64,000 nt of DNA from Drosophila miranda (lineage: Eukaryota; Arthropoda; Insecta; Diptera; Drosophilidae): assembly GCF_003369915.1 (NCBI RefSeq), contig NC_046674.1, forward strand, positions 3,968,001 to 4,032,000, in the 5' to 3' direction. Positions 11,932 to 21,900 of the stretch are shown piece after piece; within the stretch, counting starts at the first letter, position 1, and the number at the start of each line of letters is the position of its first letter. The notes beneath the pieces are model-generated. The model was not told where the DNA came from, did no database searches, and was given only the letters and a program-made list of their open reading frames with translations. Both the position numbers and the translations under genes were made by a program.

Positions 11932-14016
11932 ATGTTCTCCAGCGGACCCAACTACAACAAGCTGAAGACCAACCTGCGGTTGGCCCTCAATCGCTTGAAG
12001 CTCCTGGAGAAGAAGAAGGCGGAGCTGACGCAAAAGTCCTGGAAGGAGATAGCCGATTATCTGGCCACCGGGAAAACGGAGCGGGCTCGCATCCGAGTGG
12101 AACATATAATACGGTACGACACGCGATAAATGGTAGTCCTCCACCACTACAGACATTTATCCTCTGTCCCACAGTGAGGATTACCTGGTGGAGGCGATGG
12201 AAATGGTGGAAATGTACTGCGACCTGTTGCTCGCTCGCTTCGGTCTCATCACCCAAATGAAGGAACTGGACTCGGGCATAGCCGAGTCGGTGGCCAGCCT
12301 TGTGTGGGTCTGCCCCCGCCTGCAGAGCGACATTGCGGAGCTGAAGATCATCTCGGATATCTTTATCACGAAGTACGGGCCGCAGTTTGCGGAGCACAAC
12401 CGCACCGCCACCGGGGATCATTATGTGTCCGAGAAGCTGATGCACAAGCTCACCCTACAGGCGCCGCCCAAGCTGCTGGTGGAGAAGTATCTGCTTGCCA
12501 TCGCCAAGAACTACAACATCGAGTACGAGCCGGATCCGCAGGTGATGCAGGAGGAACAGAAGCCGGAACAGCACCATCTGATCGATCTCTCCGATCGCAA
12601 CAATCTCAGTGGTGGTGGTATGCCTCCGCCACAGATGGGTTTCATTGGGTATCCGGCCGTGCCGCCGCTTCCCAATATGCCGGAGCCACCCACAAGCAAA
12701 CCGTTTAATTATCCGCCATTTGGTGGCGGCGGCGGCGGTGGCGGTGGAGGAGGCGCTGGTGCTTGTGCAGGAGGCCCACAGCCGCCTCCACCGTTTGCCT
12801 ACAACATACCGCCCAATCAGCCACCGCCGTCGCAGCCATCGATGCCATCGGTGGTGCCTGGCAAATGCTCGGAGGAGAAGGATCTGAATACCAATTTCAT
12901 AAATGTAACTAGATCTTTTTGTACATTTCCTCACACTTTTTCGCATGTCTTTGCATGATTTTATGGGTTATTGCAGCGGGAAACTAACAATACGGATGAT
13001 TCGGGCAGCCCAGATGAGAATATTCTGGTAGGTTTTTCCTGTAGTTTGCCGTTGCCTCTTTAATCTACTAACATTGATCGTGCTTATCGTTCTTTCATCA
13101 CTTAACTGGTTGTATCTTCTCCTCCGCCCTTGTATCACTATCTCTCTCTATATGACGTCAATGCGTGTAAGTCTTATCATCCCAGAAAATGATTCATACC
13201 CTGCCTGCTACCTGCTATCACTCCCACCGTTTTTGTTGATTTTGATTTGCTTTTTGATTTCCTCTTTTTTGCTTGACAGCGCCCCAAACCCAACAATGAT
13301 CCGCCGCCACGTTATACCTCCATTAATCCCGTCAACCTGCAGGTCAGGCCCCGAAGCTAGGGATACTCAATCCCCAGCTAAAAACCTCCCTTTGTTCCTT
13401 TCGTTCACAGAATGCCAACAAACCGAAACCACAACCGCGCTCAAAGCTGCCTCCTGGTGGACCTCCGGGGCCCACACTTCCGAGTGCCCCGCCTGCCTTG
13501 GACCTTCCATCTCTGCCCAATGTACCCTTGGATCTGCCAGACATTCCGCCAGGACTGCGTCTGCGTGCGGAGAAGGAGCGCCGCCTGCGGCAGGATGCCA
13601 TTGCTAAGGAACTCGACGCCGAGATGCAGAAGAGCGTGACGGCAGCCAAGCTCTTGCAGGGCCACATTGCCAGTCTGGTTCCCGAGGTCCTGGAGAACAT
13701 CGAGCCGGCCAGCGATGCCGGAAAGAAGGAGCAGCTCATGAAGAGCATCTGTCCCTGGCTCTCGGCGGAGGTGGCCGAGGAGGTGGGCCACATTGTGGAC
13801 TCACGCGAGACCCTCACGGCCATCATACAGGAGATCATCAAGCAGCGGGCGGAGGTGTATGCCGGCTATCGCGAAGACTTGTCCGAGGCCACCACACGCA
13901 CGACGGATGTTTGCGAGGAAGAGGGTTGCATGATCGACGAGATGGAGGCGTGTCCGTGCGAGACCGGAACCGAGGAAGAGTGTCCCACACCGCCGCCGGA
14001 GCCTCCGCATTTGTGA
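11932..14016 (+). CDS. chimeric Ist1::Rsph3 protein
   Basis: Exons 11932-12113, 12175-12904, 12977-13027, 13280-13342 and 13411-14016 encode 543 residues. Residues 1-390 are Ist1: the helical ESCRT-III-like domain, then the Pro/Gly-rich linker. The breakpoint falls inside a codon, with C from Ist1 and TG from Rsph3. The frame then continues without a stop through 153 residues of the Rsph3 coiled coil and tail. The last 28 Ist1 residues, with the VPS4-binding MIM1-type motif, are missing. All splice sites match those of intact Ist1. A conserved basic residue in QKSRKEIADYL is Trp here. The duplicated DRE cluster lies upstream, but a retrotransposon sits 69 bases before the ATG. The poly(A) signal is at 14335. 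Expression and function are unknown. Confidence 0.85.
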
Positions 14017-14334
14017 GCACTTCGCAAAATGCTGCAAAATGATTTTTTTTGGTTAGATTTAGCTAAGATTTTAAGTTGGACAAAAAGCGGCTCCTCCCAC
14101 ACACACACACACACAAAGCAAAAAGACACACATCCATACATAAATACAATACCCAAAATAACCGCTATGATGGACATGATCGAACATGCACCGTCGTTTT
14201 GCGGTTGTGTCTGGCGGTTGTGCTGCCTCTGGTATCGGGGCAGCCGGCTGCCAAACACAATTGCAGTGCAGCGGTGAAATTTCAAATTGTAACAAATATT
14301 GTTAAAGGTTTTTATGTTATTGAAAATTCAACGA

Positions 14335-14340
14335 AATAAA
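14335..14340 (+). terminator. poly(A) signal of the chimeric gene
   Basis: AATAAA follows the chimera stop by about 320 bases. It is the duplicated Rsph3 signal. Confidence 0.55.
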
Positions 14341-14424
14341 GCTCAACAAACCACAAAAAAAAACACACTTTTACGCGCGAATCGAATTTACCGGAATTTA
14401 TGGTTGGGAAGAAATCGATAGTGC

Positions 14425-14695
14425 TATCGATACTATTGGGCCGCTCGAGTTGAAAAATTGAACATTGTACACATATTTGATTGCATTGATGCATTTTGTA
14501 TAGAATGGAGATGGAGACGAAATTTAAGCGCAAAATATTCAGTTAATCAAAAAATTTTGGCTCTTGTGAGGTGAATTGTAGTAGTATCGATACTATCGAT
14601 GGTTTCCGCTACTATCGATGTTTTCCCAGCCCTACCGTAATTACAAACGACTCGGAGCATCGATGACAAAATACCATATCGATATATCGATGGTG
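14425..14695. promoter_or_regulatory. DRE/BEAF-type motif cluster, copy B
   Basis: This is the same arrangement of TATCGATA palindromes as in copy A, beginning with TATCGATA at 14425-14432. It lies directly upstream of intact Ist1, with no insertion between it and the start codon. Confidence 0.6.
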
Positions 14696-14856
14696 AACTT
14701 TCGCCGAACTGCCAACTGTCTTGTGCAGCCACAGGTTGGCATGCCTGTGACGTCACTGACATTTGTTTTTCCCTAATTTATGAATCACCAAAAAACGTAG
14801 TTCACAGTTTTCATTAGTTAACGGCTGCCCAGAGCAAAGTACCTGCTCAAATCACA

Positions 14857-16566
14857 ATGTTCTCCAGCGGACCCAACTACAACAAGCTGAAGACCAACCT
14901 GCGGTTGGCCCTCAATCGCTTGAAGCTCCTGGAGAAGAAGAAGGCGGAGCTGACGCAAAAGTCCAGGAAGGAGATAGCCGATTATCTGGCCACCGGGAAA
15001 ACGGAGCGGGCCCGCATCCGAGTGGAACATATAATACGGTACGACACGCGATAAATGGTAGTCCTCCACCACTACAGACATTTATCCTCTGTCCCACAGT
15101 GAGGATTACCTGGTGGAGGCGATGGAAATGGTGGAAATGTACTGCGACCTGTTGCTCGCTCGCTTCGGTCTCATCACCCAAATGAAGGAACTGGACTCGG
15201 GCATAGCCGAGTCGGTGGCCAGCCTTGTGTGGGTCTGCCCCCGCCTGCAGAGCGACATTGCGGAGCTGAAGATCATCTCGGATATCTTTATCACGAAGTA
15301 CGGGCCGCAGTTTGCGGAGCACAACCGCACCGCCACCGGGGATCATTATGTGTCCGAGAAGCTGATGCACAAGCTCACCCTACAGGCGCCGCCCAAGCTG
15401 CTGGTGGAGAAGTATCTGCTTGCCATCGCCAAGAACTACAACATCGAGTACGAGCCGGATCCGCAGGTGATGCAGGAGGAACAGAAGCCGGAACAGCACC
15501 ATCTGATCGATCTCTCCGATCGCAACAATCTCAGTGGTGGTGGTATGCCTCCGCCACAGATGGGTTTCATTGGGTATCCGGCCGTGCCGCCGCTTCCCAA
15601 TATGCCGGAGCCACCCACAAGCAAACCGTTTAATTATCCGCCATTTGGTGGCGGCGGCGGCGGTGGCTGTGGAGGAGGCGCTGGTGCTTGTGCAGGAGGC
15701 CCACAGCCGCCTCCACCGTTTGCCTACAACATACCGCCCAATCAGCCACCGCCGTCGCAGCCATCGATGCCATCGGTGGTGCCTGGCAAATGCTCGGAGG
15801 AGAAGGATCTGAATACCAATTTCATAAATGTAACTAGATCTTTTTGTACATTTCCTCACACTTTTTCGCATGTCTTTGCATGATTTTATGGGTTATTGCA
15901 GCGGGAAACTAACAATACGGATGATTCGGGCAGCCCAGATGAGAATATTCTGGTAGGTTTTTCCTGTAGTTTGCCGTTGCCTCTTTAATCTACTAACATT
16001 GATCGTGCTTATCGTTCTTTCATCACTTAACTGGTTGTATCTTCTCCTCCGCCCTTGTATCTCTATCTCTCTCTATATGACGTCAATGCGTGTAAGTCTT
16101 ATCATCCCAGAAAATGATTCATACCCTGCCTGCTGCCTGCTATCACTCCCACCGTTTTTGTTGATTTTGATTTGCTTTTTGATTTCCTCTTTTTTGCTTG
16201 ACAGCGCCCCAAACCCAACAATGATCCGCCGCCACGTTATACCTCCATTAATCCCGTCAACCTGCAGGTCAGGCCCCGAAGCTAGGGATACTCAACCCCC
16301 AGCTAAAAACCTCCCTTTGTTCCTTTCCTTCACAGAATGCCAACAAACCGAAACCACAACCGCGCTCAAAGCTGCCTCCTGGTGGACCTCCGGGGCCCAC
16401 ACTTCCGAGTGCCCCGCCTGCCTTGGACCTTCCATCGCTGCCCAATGTACCCTTGGATTTGCCAGACATTCCGCCAGGACCTTCAGGCGGCAAGAAGGGG
16501 GATGAAGATGAGATCGATTTCGATGAGTTGTCGCGTCGCTTCGAGAATCTCAAGAAGCGCAAATGA
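14857..16566 (+). CDS. Ist1: IST1, ESCRT-III regulator
   Basis: Exons 14857-15038, 15100-15829, 15902-15952, 16205-16267 and 16336-16566 encode 418 residues. IST1 is an ESCRT-III-like protein that binds CHMP1 and the ATPase VPS4 in endosomal sorting and cytokinetic abscission. Residues 1 to about 190 form the Ist1 helical domain, with RARIRVEHIIREDYLVEAME and ELDSGIAESVASLVWVCPRL as recognisable blocks. A long Pro/Gly-rich linker follows. The C-terminus FDELSRRFENLKKRK is a MIM1-type motif for VPS4 MIT domains. This is the intact copy and keeps the conserved Arg in QKSRKEI. One Gly in the linker is Cys compared with copy A. Its stop lies 69 bases from the convergent Sbds stop. Confidence 0.95.
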
Positions 16567-16635
16567 ATTTGTTATATCGTATATTCTCGATCCTGTATTC
16601 TGTTTAACATAAATAATCACGTATATATGTCCAAT

Positions 16636-17458
16636 TTAGAAGACTTCTTCATTCTCTACGACCTCTTTGAGTTCGAGGAGTTCCAGCAGACCCTTGCCCT
16701 TGGTTTCGTTGCGCACCAGCTCGTCAATCACGCGATATTGTCCAGGATCGATCAGCAGCGTCAAATGGAGCGTTGAGTCCTCCCATTCCTCGTGCTCCAC
16801 GGCGTTGGCCAGCTTCACCACAGATTCCTTGAGCTTGCCGCCGCCTTCTTTGCCCGCAAAGCTGACACGCAGCTTCATGCGTGACCGCTCGATGGGCAGA
16901 TGCTCGCGCAGCATTTTGATGGCCTCCAGGGTGTTCTGCTTGGTGTTTTTGTTCATCTTCACCGAAAAGTGGGCATCCTTGAGGGACTTTTCGATGATCG
17001 AGGCCGAGTAGGGGCGACGCGTCTCGGGATTTACGCAGAGAGCGGCCACACTGTTGACGATGCTGTTCAGCTGCGTGTCGAGCACGCTTTGGCGCTCCTT
17101 CTCCGATACCTGAAGCTCGCCTTTGCTCAGGATTTCCTTGCAGATTTCTGTTTCATCTGTCTTGTTGAAGGCCTTCTGCAGTTCATCCTTCTTGGCCGCC
17201 TGGCCCTTGGACACATTTGTGAAAACTGTGTGGGTTTGCAGGACCTCATCGATGTCCTTTTCGCTGCGATGTCAATTGGGAGAAGAGTTTTGTCAAGCAA
17301 CACGGACGAAATTCAGCCACTACTCACCTGTTGCTACGCCAGGACAAGACCTTGTTCTTGTAGCAGGCAATCTCGAAACGCTTGCCGCCCTTTTTTAGCC
17401 TCACAATGGCCACATTTGTGAGGCGAATTTGATTTGTGGGTGTGAAAATTTTGGACAT
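16636..17458 (-). CDS. Sbds: SBDS ribosome maturation protein
   Basis: On the minus strand, exons 17458-17328 and 17263-16636 encode 252 residues, close to the usual 250 of animal SBDS. With the GTPase EFL1, SBDS removes eIF6 from late 60S subunits. The N-terminus [19 protein letters not shown] and the block [16 protein letters not shown] are characteristic. The splice joins AG|C after this block and continues [12 protein letters not shown]. The middle domain contains [10 protein letters not shown] and the C-terminal ferredoxin-like domain contains [14 protein letters not shown]. It is convergent with Ist1 and divergent from velo. Confidence 0.97.
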
Positions 17459-18664
17459 GATGAAATTATAATGAAATGTTTGAGATTAGCGATGAGAGTT
17501 TGCTGAAATCCAAGATTAATGGATATTTTCGATACATTTGAGGGGTAGCTTTTCCTCATCTATTAACATAAATAACCGATTTATCTGTGCAAAGATATCA
17601 AATCAACCAGAAAACGCAATTTCCATAGTGGAATTTCGGTTATTTATGTCTGAAACGCACATTTTTAGCTAACGATTTGTATCAGCCAAAGCTATCGGTT
17701 TGGTATATCGCTGGCTTCACATCTCCACTGTATTCTGTTTTTGTTGGGCTCTCTTCCTCTTCCATCCAATCTGCAAGAGCGCGCTGTCCGTTAGCTACAA
17801 ACGGCCCTTAAATCGCGATATCAATTACCAAAAAATCGCGTTCAACAAAGTGCAGCTTATCAAGCTGATAATGGCGAATAAAATGATATCAAACACTCAA
17901 ACGCGGGCTTCAGTGCTTAAATCAGTGAATATTAGTGCAACTCCAATGTCTCAAATATTTAGTGGTCCCAATAAAATGGCTACATGCGAAAGAGTGGTAC
18001 CACTAAACATTAGACGAAAACGGCGAAAAGACAGACATCGATAAACGAGTGTAGCACAACGCAGCACTGAAAAATGTTTGTAAACAGCTGCGAAACTCCG
18101 CCAAGCCGCCAGGGGGCGTTCCAGCTTCGGGTAGGCATTGCCAGAAACATTCAATTGTAATTCTGCCCTGTGCAACGCCATATTTGATTCGGCTGCTTGC
18201 ATTATAATACAAGAAATTAAAAAATTTTCAAAGGAAAACGCTGGCTCAGGCTTAACAATCACTTGTCCCACTTTTGTGTGAAAACGTTTCGTGAAAATGA
18301 TTTAACACAGATTAAGTGATTCGCGGTCCTAGAATCACCAGTGGATTCCAGCAAGACAAAACGGACGTATTCTCATCAACGCAGCAGAAGGTGTGTGTTT
18401 GTGTTTGCTTGTGTATGTGTGTGAAACGCATGAAAATGGTCTGAAGAAATGTCCCAGAAATTGTATAATAAACGTGGAATAAACGTTCCGCTTGCTAACT
18501 GCTCTATGCGGTCTATTATCCTGCACCATTGATGTGGGGAAAAAGAGTTTTTTTTTGTGTGTGTGTGGAAGGCCATCTTGTAGATGAGACCATCATTAAA
18601 AAATTGTGTCTTCTCTCCGCTCTTTGTACTCTCTCGCAGTACACCATCACAGACCCCACACCAA
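17459..18664. promoter_or_regulatory. divergent Sbds / velo promoter region
   Basis: No gene is supported in these 1.2 kb. The region holds several ATCGATA-like half sites (for example near 17530 and 18035) and a CTCF-like core at 18105. The velo 5' UTR must lie in the right part, but its start cannot be fixed. Open frames at 17700-18044 and on the minus strand have no recognisable content. Confidence 0.45.
18105..18118 (+). promoter_or_regulatory. CTCF-like site
   Basis: GCCGCCAGGGGGCG agrees closely with the CTCF core consensus. It lies between two divergent genes, a common insulator position in flies. This is a motif match only. Confidence 0.35.
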
Positions 18665-18964
18665 ATGGAGCAGTATCTAGTACCGATAGAGGAGCCCGTC
18701 TACTCGGATTTGCAGGTGGTGCAAGTGCCGCAAGAGGAGGTTGGGGTGAGTATTTCGAATGCAGTCGGCAGCAAACTTCGTGCAACTATAAACTGGAATT
18801 CCATTTACATATATCGCAGTCTCTGGTGCTCCAGGATGACCAGCAATTGGTGTTCAACGACCAGCAGCAGGTGGTGTATCAAACCACGGCGCCGGCCCAA
18901 TACCAGCAGCCCCAACAGGCCACGGCTCCGGCCCACTATATAATCGGCGGGGACGATCTCGCGG

Positions 18965-18996
<32 letters not shown>

Positions 18997-21900
18997 GTCG
19001 TGATGCACCATCAGCAGCACCAAGTGCAGCAAGTGCATTACCAACAGCAGGATGCACAACAGCAACAGCAACAGATCCATTTGGAGCAGCAACAGCCGCA
19101 GCAATATGTGCAACATCAGCAGCAACAGCCCGCCATTCAGCACACCCAGCAGATCTATTACACCTCCGAGCAGGTCCTACAGCCCAATACTATTGTGCAG
19201 CATGCATCCATGCAGCAATTGCAACAGAAGAAACAGCAACAGCAGGTCCTCCAGCAACAGCAGCAGCAGTACCATGCACCCACCTACCAACAGCAGACGG
19301 CACAATTGGTACAGACGAGTCCCCAGCAGCAGCAACAACTGCTGCAGAGTCCCCAGCAGCAGCAACAACTGCTGCAGAGTCCCCAGCAGCAGCAGCATCA
19401 GCAGACTCAACAGCAGGCCCAGACCTTGCATCTACAGACATCGCCTGCTCAGCAGCAGCAACAGCAGCAGCCGCAGGTCGTCTACCGCATGACCACCACA
19501 CAGCAGCAGCAACGCCCGCTTACGGTAAGAATCAAGACAACAAATTAATACAAATTGCAGTTTAATTAATGTTTTGGGGGGTGTGTGATTTAGTATTCAA
19601 TTTAACGATTCTTCTCATTTGATATTTGATCCAGAACAACATGCATGTGATTGTCCAGCAGCAGCCGGTGCTTATCCAGGCGCAACAGCACCAGGAACTC
19701 ATCATGCGCCAGGCCACGGCCATTCATCCGTACAACAATCGCGTGGTTTATGCCACATCGCCACAACAGCAGCATGTCCTCCAGCAGCACGTGCAACAGC
19801 AGCAGCAGCAACAACAGCAGCAGCAGCAACAAATGCAGCTGCAGGCCACAGCACAGACGGCACACCTCGTCCAGACGCGTGTGGTGCCACAGCAGACACA
19901 AAACATGGTCTACCAGCAGTTGCAAGTGCAGAAAGTGCCCCAGCAGCAACAGACGCAACAGCAGCAGCAGGTGGTGCACACACAGCAGCCACAACTGGTG
20001 GCCACAGCTCCCGGAGGAGGAACCCTCGTGCGAGCCGCCTTTCGCGGCAAATCCGCAAGGGGAGGAACTGTTGTCGCGCGAACTATGATTGCCACAAGCG
20101 GAGGGGTACGACCCACGCTCAGTCCCACGACAATTGTGCGTCACGTGCGTCCCAGAGGAGCCGCAGGCACAGTCCAAGGCGGGATTGTAAGGAATATGCG
20201 TCCGCCGGGAGTTCGTCCAACGCGAGCCCAGCTAGTGGTGCAAACCAGCTCCCCGGAGGGCAGCCAGACAATGCAGGTCGTGACCCAGACACAGATGACG
20301 AAGCATATAACCATTAGCGCGAATCTAGGCCAGCCGACGATCCCAGGGCAGCAGGTCTCGCAGCGGCAATTGTATCCGCAGCAGCATCCACAGCAGCATC
20401 AGCAGCAGCACCAACAGATGCTGATGATGCGACAGTCGTCGGTGCGATATCGGGCGCCCGTCTCCCTCACCTCGGCTGTGTCGGCGCCCGTCCCCACCGC
20501 TGTGACAGCCACACCGGCTGCAGCAACCACAACCAGCATGGGGATAGATATGGAGGAGCGTATCCAAGCGGCGGTCTTGAAGAAGGAGCAGCAGAAGCCG
20601 CCCCCCAATCAGATGCCCATACAGCTGGCGCAGGGCACTAGCCTGACGACCTACTATCCAGGCAACACCACTCCCCAGGCCACCACGGAAGAGGAGCAGC
20701 AGCAGCAACAGCAACAGTTGCAACAACAGCAGCATCAACAACAGCATTTGCAACAGCAACAAATGCAACAGCAGCAGGTCCAGGCGGTGCGCACTGCGAG
20801 TGGAGCCAGCATGTCGCTGGCGGAGTTTAAGAAGCGCCAGACGATGACAGTGTCGCCGGCACCCACATCCGTGCCGACTAGTGGAGGCCTGACGCCCTTG
20901 AGACCCGTGGCACCGGGAACTATGGTGCGTGCCGCACCGAAACTGTTGGCCACACAGCCGCCCACTGGAGGAGTTGTGCCGATTGGGACACGCATTATGC
21001 AGCCGCAAAGAGCCATAGCGCCACCACTACAGGCGGCGTCAGCAGCCGCACCGGCACCCCCACCGCCGGCACCAGCAGCAATAGCACCACCCTCTGCCTC
21101 CGTGGTGGACCCCGGCGATTCGCAGTCCTCCTCGCAGTCGGGATCATCCGTGCAGCAGACGTCGCACAACAACTACGAGATTCACTCACAGCATGTGCTC
21201 AACAATCGGGCGGGTCAGGCGATACCCGAGAAGGATCGGAACAGTGCCAAGATGCTGGTGATACTCGCATCGGGAGAACAGCGACTGATCACCTTCACCC
21301 TGCCCCGGGAGTCGTGCACTGTGCAGGATCTGCTGGAGCAGGTCTCTGTGCCGTTTGACAACAGTACAACAATCCAGTGCGTCGAGCATCGAGGTGCCAA
21401 TGTGGATTTTGTAGTTACCGTGGGCTTTTCTGTCAACGAATCTGCCAGTGAACTGATATCCAGAGCAGAGGAAAGTCTACAAATGAATCGACAGCAGGAA
21501 AACGCTGCTGCCAGTGGGGCACAAACGCAGCCTGCGCCCACAACCACGACACCGTCGCCGGCGTACACGCAGGCCAATGCAGCGGCGGAGCAGGCCAAGA
21601 GAGAGGCGGCCAGTGCAGCGGCACCGAACGGTGGAACAACCAACGGCACAGCCGCGGGAGCAGGTGTCGCGTCGGTGGCCAATGAAGGACGAAAGCTGAT
21701 CGACGGCTACTATGCGGTGTGCAAACAATGCGGCTTCACGGGCATGGACCATGCCAAATGCGAGCGCTGCAAGCGCGTCTTCCTGGAGCCCCCCAAGCGC
21801 CAGTCATACCTCACCAAGTCGAATGCCACATCCTCGCCGGCATCATCCACCTCCAGCGAGCCGGTCGCGCCCACGGAGAAGCGCGAGCTGGCAGCAGCCG

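Larger units (their letters stand above)
10101..13555. repeat. tandem segmental duplication, copy A
   Basis: This 3455-base segment is nearly identical to 13556-16480. The copies start together at the TGCGTCTGCG of the Rsph3 coiled coil (10101 and 13556) and end together at CCGCCAGGAC in Ist1 (13555 and 16480). Copy A is longer only because of a retrotransposon plus target duplication (534 bases), offset by small indels of 4 bases. By eye I count roughly 15 substitutions in about 2.1 kb compared. The segment holds the Rsph3 tail and 3' UTR, the intergenic promoter, and Ist1 up to codon 390. Confidence 0.95.
13556..16480. repeat. tandem segmental duplication, copy B
   Basis: This is the second copy of the segment at 10101-13555, 2925 bases long. 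It contributes the C-terminal half of the chimeric gene at its left end and the promoter plus most of intact Ist1 at its right. It lacks the retrotransposon, so it shows the empty target site. Confidence 0.95.

Noticed and set aside
10101..16480. Idea that the tandem duplication is an assembly error
   Set aside because: The copies differ by many scattered substitutions, by small indels and by a retrotransposon with its own target duplication. A simple collapse or overlap error would not produce this. Heterozygous haplotypes placed in tandem remain a remote possibility, but the Ist1-Rsph3 breakpoint would still need a real junction.
18805..19501. Leu- and Ala-rich minus-strand frames over velo and dikar CAG tracts
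   Set aside because: CAG repeats read as Gln on the plus strand give Leu, Ala or Cys runs on the other. These are repeat shadows.
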